From Acidimicrobiia bacterium (lineage in GTDB: Bacteria; Actinomycetota; Acidimicrobiia; Acidimicrobiales; Aldehydirespiratoraceae): a DNA stretch of 10,157 nucleotides. Position 1 is the stretch's first letter; the number at the start of each line of letters is the position of its first letter. Shown here piece after piece: positions 1 to 7,142 of this stretch. The stretch spans positions 1-10,157 of the forward strand of contig JAJDZO010000005.1 of assembly GCA_022824605.1 (NCBI GenBank), read 5' to 3'. Under the pieces are notes generated by a model. It made no database searches and was not told the origin of the DNA. It saw only the letters and a list, made by a program, of their open reading frames with translations. Made by a program: the position numbers and the translations under genes.

Positions 1-1047
1 CGCCGCGTCGGCCCATGGTGGGTATCCAGCGTCACCAACCTGCTCGCCGGGCACTTCTCCGATCTGCCGTTGAGGGTCGCTTTGCCTGCCGCGCGGGGCG
101 TGCAGCTTCAACTGCTGCGAGGCGGCCTCTACCACGCTCTAGTTCAGCGGTCCGGACGTGTCGACTACACCGCATGCAATGGCTTCACCACGGAGGCCTT
201 GAGATCCAGCAGGGGCGCTTGGACTCCCAAGACGGGGCCCGTGCTGTTCGGGGAGGCCTCGGGAACGCCCGTCAGCGAGCGCTCCTACCTGTACGCGAAC
301 ACACACGCCAGGGCCGAGTCCGGCTATTTTCGCCGCTACGAGGGCTCTGCCGCGTTCCCGTTCTTGGGCGAGATCATCCCGAAGCCTGTTGCGGGCGCCG
401 GACGCCAGGCGCACCGGATGTTGCTCCTATGGGCGTGCAGGGCGCTCATGGAGGTGCTCGACAACTTCTCCACCCATGCCTTCAACCGCCTCGACGCCAA
501 CTTCGACGCGGACTGGCTCGGGCCGATGGTCGTTGATCGGGCGAGATCGTGTTTGCTCGTCGGCGTCACCACCGGAGGCGCCGACAGCTACGACCGGCTC
601 CACTTCATCGCGCTCGACAACGGGTTCGGCATTCCCAGGACGATGCGTTGGAAGCACCCGGTGCCGCTGCGGTCAACCGGATCAGCCGACATCGTGGAAC
701 GCGTGCTTCGAGAACGGTTGACCGACCGCAATATCGACGGGCACGCTGGAGGAGGCTTGTGGTGTCTTTGTGTTCTCGCCGGATTCGCCGGCGGAACGAT
801 CGGTGTCACCTCTGAAGACGACCTCAGCGGCGGTCAGAGCGCGACGCACATTCGCGTCGATGTTCCCGCAATCACCGCTGACGATCAATCACTGCAGGTA
901 GAGAGACGAAACGCTCAACTGCCATGGCGCGGGACGACGATTCACATGAAGATCCGCATTCCCCGTCTACAAGATGTAGATGAGCATCAACTAAGTGAGT
1001 TCCAAGACAGGCTCTACAGAAGTAGTTCCGTTCCTCAGCCCGTCTAA
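1..1047 (+). CDS. GHKL-type ATPase domain protein, 5' end outside window
   Basis: The frame is open from base 1 to a TAA at 1045-1047, so 348 residues are visible and the true start is probably upstream; the internal TTG at 70 is only the first start-like codon. Counting from base 1, I see a GHKL (Bergerat) ATP-binding fold: an N-box-like ALMEVLDNFSTHAF near residues 148-161 (E151, D154, N155), a G1 box DNGFGIP at about 206-212, a glycine-rich G2-like GHAGGGLWCLC at about 247-257, and a final strand GTTIHMKIRIP at about 311-321. The first ~120 residues are not assignable. GHKL proteins include sensor kinases, MutL, gyrase B, Hsp90 and several defence ATPases; no phosphoacceptor His domain or transmembrane segment is visible, so a histidine kinase is not supported. 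It precedes the next gene by 14 bases, implying one transcript. The ATPase fold is fairly sure; the role is unknown. Confidence 0.75.
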   Translation, partial: RRVGPWWVSSVTNLLAGHFSDLPLRVALPAARGVQLQLLRGGLYHALVQRSGRVDYTACNGFTTEALRSSRGAWTPKTGPVLFGEASGTPVSERSYLYANTHARAESGYFRRYEGSAAFPFLGEIIPKPVAGAGRQAHRMLLLWACRALMEVLDNFSTHAFNRLDANFDADWLGPMVVDRARSCLLVGVTTGGADSYDRLHFIALDNGFGIPRTMRWKHPVPLRSTGSADIVERVLRERLTDRNIDGHAGGGLWCLCVLAGFAGGTIGVTSEDDLSGGQSATHIRVDVPAITADDQSLQVERRNAQLPWRGTTIHMKIRIPRLQDVDEHQLSEFQDRLYRSSSVPQPV

Positions 1048-1061
1048 CCGCTGGAGACTCG

Positions 1062-3515
1062 ATGACGGGCGGTTCGAGCACCTGCAGCTACGTGCGCGTG
1101 GAGCCCTACCGAGCCACTCCACGCACCGAGGCCGTCGATGTGGTCGGTGGCCTCCTCTTCGTTGATGTCGCAGGTGAGCATGTAGGCGGATGGGAGGGCG
1201 AGGTCGCCGGTCAACTCCGCTTTGTGGAGGAATCCGTGCTGAGCGGGCTGACCCATGTGCTCATCCGGTCCCCGGGCCCGGTCAACGATGGTTTCCCGGA
1301 CAGGATCGCGATCGTAGGCGACCTTGTTGAGAGCCGATCCGGCCACGCTCCTCCCATCGGGGTGGTTCACTTCGTGCTCGGCGAGCAGTCGACGCCAGTG
1401 CGCTGGTCGGTGCCCGTGAGCGACTCACCAAGCCTGCTGGCAACGGCCCGCTCGGTGGAACTTGCGGCGCTCATGAGTGCGGGAAGCGCTCACTGGAAGC
1501 CAAAGACGTTTCACTACGAAGCTCCGTCTGGAGAGCACCGCAGCGACTTCATCCGAGTGGGTGACGCGATCCGGTCGCCGCGCGACGCGGCAGTACTCGC
1601 GACCTGGCTGTATCCCTACATTGACACCGGGACCGCCGTCCTTCTGGACACCAGCACCCTGCTCCCAGTCGTGATGGCGCTCCAAGCCGCCGCGGCAGTG
1701 GCCGGCATGACGGTCGGCCCGGTTGCCATTCGAGACGCTTACCCGCATTCACGACTGCAAGACGAGGAGCTTGTGGAACTGACTGTCGGAGCCAACGGCG
1801 CGCTGGCGTTGCTGTCGGTCTCCTCCACGGGGCAAACCGCGGATTCGTTGTCGCAATGCCTTGATGAGCGCATCGGACGCGGCAGAAGCGGCGCCGGCTG
1901 GAGGCTGGAGACACTCGTCCACCGCACCCAGCCACGGGCCGCTCGTTGGAACGATGATGCAGACGCGCGCGGCGAACCCTGGCTGCACATACCCAGCGGG
2001 GAGTCCTTCGCAGCCGGCGACGATTGTGAACTGTGCGGCAGCGCCGACCGTGCGCCCTATGTGCGAATCGATCCGGCGAGCTTCGCGAACACCTCGCTTC
2101 CAGAGCCGCCGGTCGTGGTGATGCCTGATCCACCGGCCCAGGCTCGCCAGGTCGCCAACCTACTGGAAATGTACGACGACACCGACGGCATCGGCATTGA
2201 CTGCGATCCGGCAGAGCGCACCAAGATGCGGCGCAGGGCTAGACGCTGGGGGGTCTGCTTTTATCCCCACCGCCTACTCTCCCACCCGAGCCTGATCGGA
2301 GCACTCGATGATCAGCGGTCGCTGGAGCGAGGCGACAAGAACGACGGCCGGATCGACATGGACAGCCTGGCCCGCTTCGACGCGATCGCCGCGCTGGATG
2401 AGGACATCGACCACGACGGGTTCGACGAGTTCGTCACCTGGGCCAAGACAAGGCTCAACGACCGCGGCAGCACCGAAGACGCGAACATCCCGGTAGTTCG
2501 ATTCGCGTCAAGCCCGGATGACGACGATCGTGAGTCCGTCGCGGAGCAACTCGAGGACGCTTCGCACATTCTTGTGATGGCCGTCGGGACAGTCACGGGT
2601 GGAACCGTCCAAGAAATCCTGATCCGCATTCACCGTGCGCTAAGCGATCGTCCTCCGGGAAGCTACGCCGTATCCGGCCTGGTACTTCACGCTAGACCGG
2701 CTTCGTACGAGGAGTGGCAGTCTGTTCGCGGCGCCTTCAGCAGCCGACTGGTGGCGATGTGGATGACCTACCTGCCGTCACGAGATCATCCCTTAGCTGA
2801 GGAACAGCGCCTGTTCACGCAGACGCTCAACGACGACTTGCTGTCACCGGAGGCATCGGCGTATGCACAAGCACGTCGCCAATGGGTGCTCAACAGCACA
2901 CAAAGTGACTGGCCCGCTCGTCGCGAGATCTGGAACCCGGAGTCCGGTGCGCCGAACCCCGCGGCCGTGTTGATGTGCGGAAAGCCAGATCGCGACTCCA
3001 AGCACCTGCCCCGTCTGCTGCCGAACTCGCTATTCGGTCACCGCATGTCGATGGTCGGAACACTCGTGGGCGTAGGAGCGGCGCTGCATCGTCGGCGCCT
3101 CGAAGAAGGCGCTCAGGGCGGACCACCGGGACTTCGGTTCGATCTGTCGAGAATTCCGGTCGTCTACTTCGAGGTGCCGATCATCTGCGCGGTGCTGCGA
3201 TGGATCAGACCCTTCGAAGCGTGCTGGGAAAGACCGGGCCGAACGGTGGACGACGTGCTATTGGAAATCTGGCACAGAGCAGCGTTCGAGGAGCCCGGCA
3301 GTCAAGCAACGCTCCTTGCAGAGTTGGCGCTCGCGGCAGCCGCCGGAAAGATACCGCTCCACGCCAAGAACACGATCGCACAGTTCTTCGCCGACATTGA
3401 GAGCGACACGGAGACCGACACGGCTCCTCTTGAGACAGCGAAACAACTACTTGAAGCGGCTTGGGGAACGCTGCCCAACGAGGAGCAACCCCGACACCAA
3501 CCCCAACACTCATAG
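1062..3515 (+). CDS. Large phosphoribosyltransferase-like protein paired with the GHKL ATPase
   Basis: 817 residues, ATG start with GGAG at 1053-1056 five bases upstream, TAG stop. Not a family I can name. Residues ~150-215 resemble the start of orotate phosphoribosyltransferases: FHYEAPSGEHRSDFIRVGD, then a helix and the strand-loop TAVLLDTSTLLPVVMAL. A second stretch at 503-515, ILVMAVGTVTGGT, fits the PRPP-binding loop pattern (four hydrophobics, two acids, then xxxTGxT), but both acidic residues are replaced by A507 and V508. Between them lie a single CELC at 322-325 and an acidic region at 371-500. The last ~250 residues, including a hydrophobic IPVVYFEVPIICAVL at 698-712, are unassigned. 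What is seen suggests a divergent PRTase fold that may bind a nucleotide or PRPP without normal catalysis; this is inference. The 14-base gap to the upstream ATPase gene argues for joint function. No signal peptide, so probably cytoplasmic. Confidence 0.7.
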   Translation: MTGGSSTCSYVRVEPYRATPRTEAVDVVGGLLFVDVAGEHVGGWEGEVAGQLRFVEESVLSGLTHVLIRSPGPVNDGFPDRIAIVGDLVESRSGHAPPIGVVHFVLGEQSTPVRWSVPVSDSPSLLATARSVELAALMSAGSAHWKPKTFHYEAPSGEHRSDFIRVGDAIRSPRDAAVLATWLYPYIDTGTAVLLDTSTLLPVVMALQAAAAVAGMTVGPVAIRDAYPHSRLQDEELVELTVGANGALALLSVSSTGQTADSLSQCLDERIGRGRSGAGWRLETLVHRTQPRAARWNDDADARGEPWLHIPSGESFAAGDDCELCGSADRAPYVRIDPASFANTSLPEPPVVVMPDPPAQARQVANLLEMYDDTDGIGIDCDPAERTKMRRRARRWGVCFYPHRLLSHPSLIGALDDQRSLERGDKNDGRIDMDSLARFDAIAALDEDIDHDGFDEFVTWAKTRLNDRGSTEDANIPVVRFASSPDDDDRESVAEQLEDASHILVMAVGTVTGGTVQEILIRIHRALSDRPPGSYAVSGLVLHARPASYEEWQSVRGAFSSRLVAMWMTYLPSRDHPLAEEQRLFTQTLNDDLLSPEASAYAQARRQWVLNSTQSDWPARREIWNPESGAPNPAAVLMCGKPDRDSKHLPRLLPNSLFGHRMSMVGTLVGVGAALHRRRLEEGAQGGPPGLRFDLSRIPVVYFEVPIICAVLRWIRPFEACWERPGRTVDDVLLEIWHRAAFEEPGSQATLLAELALAAAAGKIPLHAKNTIAQFFADIESDTETDTAPLETAKQLLEAAWGTLPNEEQPRHQPQHS

Positions 3516-3803
3516 CACTTGGACTCACTATCGGATCCCCTCACGCTTGCCGCCATCGAAGCGAAGAAGTAGGGAGGAGACCACAGGACTGGCAGCCCTT
3601 CACGGTGGCCCAAAGGGAGGATGGCCCATTCGAACTCACTGAGGTTGCGGCATAGGAGGTCGAGGGCAGGAGAGTGTCGTACCTGGGCCGGGATGGCCCG
3701 TTTGGCTACACGAGACCTTTGCCGCGGGCAGTAAGCCAGATCAAGACCACCGCGTCGGCGCACGGCCCCGCGAGCGTTTCCACGTCGCGCGACGACAGGA
3801 GCT

Positions 3804-3860
3804 GGTGAACCTCACCGGGTAATGAGTGCGCAGGCTGCGTGAAACCCGGGGAGGTTCACC
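3804..3860. repeat. 17-bp inverted repeat with 23-base spacer
   Basis: The left arm GGTGAACCTCACCGGGT (3804-3820) and right arm ACCCGGGGAGGTTCACC (3844-3860) are reverse complements at 16 of 17 positions. The spacer is 3821-3843. The first 13 bases of the left arm, GGTGAACCTCACC, are themselves a near palindrome. Its place between converging genes fits a bidirectional terminator, but there is no T-run on either side. A protein-binding site, a recombination site or a mobile-element remnant is also possible. Confidence 0.6.
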
Positions 3861-3933
3861 CGGAACAACACACATGCCGCTCCAAGGCACCGAGTTCGGT
3901 AGCGACACTCAAAGCAATAACACAAATCCGATG

Positions 3934-3950
3934 CTCAGCTATTTGCTGAG
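3934..3950 (-). terminator. Possible terminator of the modABC operon
   Basis: CTCAGC-TATTT-GCTGAG forms a perfect 6-bp stem with a 5-base loop, 44 bases past the modC stop. Read on the - strand, the stem is followed by CATCGGATTTGTGTTATT, moderately T-rich rather than a clean T-tract. It is the most terminator-like element downstream of modC, but weak. Confidence 0.35.
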
Positions 3951-3994
3951 GTCAGAGGCTATTTCTGGGCTTGGCACCGGTCGCCGGCGCGGGT

Positions 3995-5038
3995 TCAGGT
4001 GACTACGGTCAGTTCGGTGGCCTTGAGCGAGGCCCACACGGTGAGTCCTGGACGGAGCTCTAGCTCGTCGGCGGAGCGACGGGTGATGTCGGCGCGCACC
4101 GCGAGCGGGCCGGCCAGGTGCACTCGGGCGCGCTCGCCGTCTACGTCGACCCGCTCGAGTTCAGCCTGCCAGGTGTTGCGGGCGCTGCCTGCGGGACGGT
4201 CTCGGTGAAGGGTCACGGCATGGGCCGGGAACGTGACGTAGACCGGTCCGTCGGCCTCGGAGGCCACCGTGAGCACCAGACCGCTTCCGGTGGTGACCGA
4301 TGTGCGGTGCGCCTGGCCCGGCACCACGTTGGCGCCCAGGAACGTGGCCGCCCACTCGCAGCCGGGTGAGGCTGTGACCTCCGCTACCGAGCCTCGGCTC
4401 GCCACAGTGCCCGCGTCGAGCACCACCAGCCGTCGGGCCAGGGTGGCCACGTCCACTGGGTCGTGGGTGATGAGGAGCACCTGACTGGCCGGCGCGTCGC
4501 GCAGCAGGGAGCGCAGCCGGGCCCGACCCGCCGCGTCCACCGAGGCCAACGGCTCGTCCACGATCAGCACGTCGGGCTCGGGGGCCAGGGCCCGGGCGAC
4601 GGCCACGCGCTGGCGTTGCCCGCCCGACAGCGCCGCCGGGCGCTTGGACCAGGTCTCGGAGTCCACTCCGACGCGTTCGAGCATCTCGCCCGCCTGCCGT
4701 CGGGCCGCAGCGCGCTCGATGCCCGCCCGGCGCAGTCCGAAGGCGACGTTGTCGATCACTCGGAGATGACCGAACAGCCGGTGGTCTTGGAACACCATTC
4801 CCACGGTGCGTAGGTGAGCGGGCACGAACACTCCCGATGCCGGGTCGTCGACGACGTTCCCGGAAATCTCCAGTCGACCACGTTCCAGACGTTCGAGCCC
4901 GGCCACGGCCCGTCCCAGCGTGGTCTTGCCCGTTCCGTTGGCCCCGACCACCGCGGTGACGCCCTCGCCGATGTCGAGGCCGTCCACGTCCAGTGTCCAG
5001 CCACCGCGGGTCACCCGACCCTCGAACCTGACGGTCAT
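3995..5038 (-). CDS. modC: Molybdate ABC transporter ATP-binding protein ModC
   Basis: 347 residues; hydrolyses ATP on the cytoplasmic face to drive molybdate uptake through ModB. Visible motifs: Walker A GANGTGKTT at 32-40, Q-loop Q84, signature LSGGQ at 137-141, Walker B VLIVDEP at 157-163, D-loop ASVD at 165-168 and H-loop H192. A C-terminal region at ~284-346 (TWQAELERVDVDGERARVHL onward) looks like the TOBE domain that binds oxyanion in ModC proteins. Length is typical of the family. I chose the ATG at 5038, preceded by GAGG five bases upstream and giving the normal MTVRFEGRV beginning; the same frame stays open to 5260, but that extension is Trp/Arg-rich and lies antisense-free inside modB in another frame, so it is unlikely to be translated. 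It follows modB by 64 bases and ends the operon. Assignment as molybdate rather than another ion relies on the modA and modB neighbours. Confidence 0.93.
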   Translation of the reverse strand: MTVRFEGRVTRGGWTLDVDGLDIGEGVTAVVGANGTGKTTLGRAVAGLERLERGRLEISGNVVDDPASGVFVPAHLRTVGMVFQDHRLFGHLRVIDNVAFGLRRAGIERAAARRQAGEMLERVGVDSETWSKRPAALSGGQRQRVAVARALAPEPDVLIVDEPLASVDAAGRARLRSLLRDAPASQVLLITHDPVDVATLARRLVVLDAGTVASRGSVAEVTASPGCEWAATFLGANVVPGQAHRTSVTTGSGLVLTVASEADGPVYVTFPAHAVTLHRDRPAGSARNTWQAELERVDVDGERARVHLAGPLAVRADITRRSADELELRPGLTVWASLKATELTVVT

Positions 5039-5102
5039 CGCGGCCTCGCCGCTTCCCTTGACAGACCGAGTGAGCGGGCCGACGGGTCGGCCAGTCGGAT
5101 CG

Positions 5103-6011
5103 TCATGACGGCATCCAGCGGTCGCGCAGGGTGACCAGCACGGCCAGCGCCACCGCCACCAGGACCAGGCTGATGGCCACGGCAGCCTCCGGATTGCGTT
5201 CCAGGGCCAGGTAGGTCTCCAGCGGCAGGGTGCGGGTGCGGCCGGGGAAGTTGCCCGCAAAGGTGAGGGTGGCCCCGAACTCGCCCAGAGCCCTCGCCCA
5301 CGCCAGCGCGGTGCCGGCCACCAACGCGGGCCGCACCGTGGGCAGCGTCACATGGGCCAGCGTGGCCCAGGCGCCGGCGCCGAGCGTGGCGGCCGCCTCG
5401 TCGAGTTCGTGGCCGGCCTGGCGCAGGGCGGCCTCGACGGTCACCACGAAGAACGGAAGCGCCACGAAAGCGGCCGCCACGACCGACCCGGCCGTGGTGA
5501 AGGGCAGGCTCACGCCGAACCAGGAGTCGAGCCATTGGCCCACCAGGCCCCGGCGGCCCAACGCGAACAGCAGCGCGGTGCCGGCCACCACCGGCGGCAG
5601 CACCATGGGCAGCATCACCACGGCTCGCACCACTCGGGGGAACCGCAGGCGTCGGCGGGCCAACACCAAGGCCAGCGGCAGTCCCAGCACGATGCACGCT
5701 GCGGTGGCGCCCAGGCTGACGATCAGCGATACCCGCAGCGCCTCCAGCACCTCGGACTCGCTCAGGATCGACGGTAGTGCCGACCACGGCGCCCGCTGCA
5801 GCAGCCCGACGATGGGCAGCACCAGCATGCCGAGCGCCACGAACCCCACCCATGTCAATGCGGCGGGCAGCCGGCTGATCGGCCGCGCCGGTGTGCCCGG
5901 TTGCGACAGAGGCCCTTCGGGTATGTCGCTGATAGGTCGCGTTGCGGCGCCTGGCCGCATGGCTGCCCCGCCGGTCTGTGATCGTGCGGTCGCTTCGTCC
6001 GATGAGGTCAC
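5103..6011 (-). CDS. modB: Molybdate ABC transporter permease ModB
   Basis: 302 residues, GTG start overlapping the modA stop in a GTGA, a sign of translational coupling. An unstructured Pro/Ala-rich N-terminus of about 48 residues is followed by about six hydrophobic helices: ~51-71, 91-118, 131-151, 171-192, 227-250 and 277-295. The permease EAA loop is complete and correctly spaced: E205-A-A-xxx-G211, nine residues, then V221-T-L-P224, which is where ModC docks. The protein forms the transmembrane path for molybdate. The N-terminal extension is longer than usual for ModB; an internal ATG at codon 18 is an alternative start, but the stop-start overlap favours the GTG. Confidence 0.93.
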   Translation of the reverse strand: MTSSDEATARSQTGGAAMRPGAATRPISDIPEGPLSQPGTPARPISRLPAALTWVGFVALGMLVLPIVGLLQRAPWSALPSILSESEVLEALRVSLIVSLGATAACIVLGLPLALVLARRRLRFPRVVRAVVMLPMVLPPVVAGTALLFALGRRGLVGQWLDSWFGVSLPFTTAGSVVAAAFVALPFFVVTVEAALRQAGHELDEAAATLGAGAWATLAHVTLPTVRPALVAGTALAWARALGEFGATLTFAGNFPGRTRTLPLETYLALERNPEAAVAISLVLVAVALAVLVTLRDRWMPS

Positions 6012-6790
6012 GGGCGTCCGAACCCGTACTCGTGCAGCGCCCTGGTGCCAATGCCGTCAACGCTCGTGAAGTCTTGGATCATCGCCTGCACGGCGGCCGA
6101 GGGCTCCGCCGACACCGAGGCGATGTAGTAGCGATTTGAGTGGTCTTGCAGCTCGGGAGCGTCCACGGCGCTCAGTCCGGCTCGTGCGATGTCGGTGCCG
6201 TACACCAGGCCGGCATCGAGTTCGCCCAGCGACAGTTTCGTCGCCAGCGCCCGCACGTTGGGTTCCAGGGTGTCGGTCGAGGGCGCGATGTGAGCCTCAT
6301 CGAGTGCATGTCGGGCCAGTGCCCCGCACGGAACCTCCGGCGCGCACAGACCGATCAGGAGGTCGTGGCGGGTCAGGTCGTCGAGCCCGGTGACGTGCCC
6401 CGGATTGCCCGCAGGCGTGGCCAGCACCAGGTTGTTGGCGGCGAGCGGGACGGGCTCGCCCCGTACCGAGCCCTCAGATACGGCCCGTTCCATCGTGTCG
6501 CCGCTTGCGGTGATCAAGATGTCGGCCTCGGCGCCCGCCGCGAGCTGCGCCACCAGCGTCGAGCTGCCTGCGACAACGGGTGTCACCCCGCTCCGGCCCT
6601 CGAACACGGTCTCGACGACGTCGGCGAGCGACGAAGCGGCCATCACCACCACAATGTCGTCGCTAGCTCTGCTCCCTGCCGCGCCGCCGCAGCCCGCGGC
6701 GATCATCGACATCGACGCCACCACGGCCACCACCGCCAGTCCAGCGGCGCGCCGCCGGTATCGGTGGTCGGTGATTCTGCCCCCCGCCAT
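6008..6790 (-). CDS. modA: Molybdate-binding lipoprotein ModA
   Basis: 260 residues; the extracytoplasmic substrate-binding protein of the importer. A positively charged start (RRR at 12-14) leads into a hydrophobic segment and a lipobox ending IAAGC with lipidated Cys34, so it is anchored to the outer face of the membrane. ModA family marks seen: AASSL at 51-55, GSSTLVAQL at 75-83, ADILITA at 89-95, NNLVLA at 119-124, the E176-x-N178 VRALATKL stretch, and GLVYGTD at 194-200. First gene of a modABC operon; it overlaps modB by four bases. No good Shine-Dalgarno precedes the ATG at 6790, and a promoter-like -10 sits nine bases upstream, so a leaderless mRNA is plausible. Its first four codons and all of its short upstream region lie inside a 103-bp sequence repeated at 9780-9882. 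Close relatives that bind tungstate or sulfate cannot be fully excluded. Confidence 0.92.
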   Translation of the reverse strand: MAGGRITDHRYRRRAAGLAVVAVVASMSMIAAGCGGAAGSRASDDIVVVMAASSLADVVETVFEGRSGVTPVVAGSSTLVAQLAAGAEADILITASGDTMERAVSEGSVRGEPVPLAANNLVLATPAGNPGHVTGLDDLTRHDLLIGLCAPEVPCGALARHALDEAHIAPSTDTLEPNVRALATKLSLGELDAGLVYGTDIARAGLSAVDAPELQDHSNRYYIASVSAEPSAAVQAMIQDFTSVDGIGTRALHEYGFGRP

Positions 6791-6881
6791 AGACCGCCGA
6801 ATCTACCGAGGACGCCAACGGGCGTTCAGGGCGTCAGCGCTCTGAGAGTCTCCAGGGTCAAGCGACCATGCGGGCCCGGTG
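6779..6881. repeat. 103-bp direct repeat, copy A (modA side)
   Basis: This aligns without gaps to 9780-9882, matching at 97 of 103 positions; the first 41 bases (6779-6819) are identical. On the - strand it reads: last seven codons (HRARMVA) and stop of the dioxygenase gene, about 67 bases of intergenic sequence with promoter-like boxes, then ATG GCG GGG GGC, the first four codons of modA. The dioxygenase tail here is orphaned, with no dioxygenase gene upstream of it. Confidence 0.92.
6800..6829 (-). promoter_or_regulatory. Candidate modABC promoter, possibly leaderless
   Basis: On the - strand, a -10-like TAGATT (6800-6805, fits TANNNT) lies 18 bases after CTGAAC (6824-6829), which shares the TGA core of a -35 box. 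The modA ATG begins nine bases past the -10, placing the likely transcription start within a few bases of it. Absence of a clear ribosome binding site agrees with a leaderless transcript. The -10 is identical in repeat copy B and the -35 differs by one base. No ModE-like operator was recognised. Confidence 0.35.
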
Positions 6882-6982
6882 TCGGGATGTCTGGTCACGA
6901 AGCGCGAACCGCTCGTGTCGAGCGACCGGGTTCCAGATGCGGTCAGGGCGCGCGCTGGCCGGCCCGATCTAGTTGCATTCAT
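6803..6982 (-). pseudogene. Chimeric small ORF: PPC-domain fragment fused to repeat sequence
   Basis: A 59-codon frame starts at ATG 6982 with a good GGGAGG (6989-6994) six bases upstream. Residues 13-31 (ALTASGTRSLDTSGSRFVT) closely match residues 179-197 of the 832-residue PPC protein (DLTASGSWTLDTCGSRFVT); at DNA level 6893-6948 matches 9051-9106 at about 47 of 56 positions. At 6881 the match stops and the frame runs out of phase through the 103-bp repeat, ending in a TAG inside the candidate modA -10 box. It looks like a broken paralogue of the PPC gene joined by recombination to the dioxygenase-modA junction. A functional small protein is possible because of the ribosome binding site, but the C-terminal half reads another gene's tail in the wrong frame. 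Confidence 0.6.
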
Positions 6983-7142
6983 GACGAGCCTCCCTGCGGA
7001 CATCCCGGGCGCCGTGCGAGGCCTCCGGCCCCGACGGCATCCACCGATGGGGCTTGACCGAAGATATGGGAGGCGATGCTATGGGCTCGCCACCGGGTCG
7101 ACGATCCGGTGCAGGGCCTGTCTGCGCCTGCTCCCGGCGGAT
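6983..7142. other. Short intergenic stretch downstream of the PPC-protein gene
   Basis: This lies between the stop of the 832-residue gene and the start of the chimeric ORF, both on the - strand. Apart from the ribosome binding site of the ORF and a hairpin at 7091-7111, nothing is recognised, and no similarity to the corresponding part of the PPC gene continues here. Confidence 0.5.
7091..7111 (-). terminator. Weak GC-rich hairpin after the PPC-protein gene
   Basis: CACCGG and CCGGTG pair perfectly around a 9-base loop containing GTCGAC, about 32 bases past the TAG of the 832-residue gene. There is no T-tract on the - strand, so it would have to be a non-canonical terminator; it may have no role. 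Confidence 0.25.

Larger units (their letters stand above)
3516..3994. other. Convergent gene-free region
   Basis: This lies between the + strand PRTase-like gene and the - strand modC, both of which point into it. No convincing gene was found. Short open stretches exist (for example a GTG-started 44-codon frame at 3674-3808 with a purine-rich upstream), but none shows a recognisable motif. The left part may hold decayed coding sequence. The right part, around 3900-3960, is noticeably richer in A and T than its surroundings. It contains an inverted repeat and a small hairpin listed separately, plus a weak 5-bp hairpin at 3685-3699 followed by GTTT. Confidence 0.6.

Noticed and set aside
3302..3763. 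- strand 153-codon frame over the end of the PRTase-like gene
   Set aside because: Cys/Ser/Arg-rich with no motif, and mostly antisense to a well-supported gene.
3674..3808. 44-codon GTG ORF in the convergent region
   Set aside because: The nearest purine-rich site is too close to or too far from the GTG, and the peptide shows no motif; kept only as a note in the intergenic entry.
3841..3865. GGTTCACC resembling a tRNA T-arm
   Set aside because: No acceptor, D or anticodon arms can be drawn around it; it is one arm of the inverted repeat.
5039..5260. N-terminal 74-residue extension of modC
   Set aside because: It overlaps modB in another frame, is Trp/Arg/Pro-rich, and the family begins at the MTVRF start, which has its own ribosome binding site.
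5035..6069. Long open frames on both strands across modB (341 aa on -, 279 aa on +)
   Set aside because: Low-complexity Arg/Gly/Ala/Ser compositions and no motifs; shadows of GC-rich modB, whose own frame has helices and a perfect EAA loop.
6791..6860. Molybdenum-cofactor riboswitch or ModE operator before modA
   Set aside because: Only about 67 bases separate the upstream stop and modA, with no complex fold or recognisable palindrome beyond a CTCTGAGAG.
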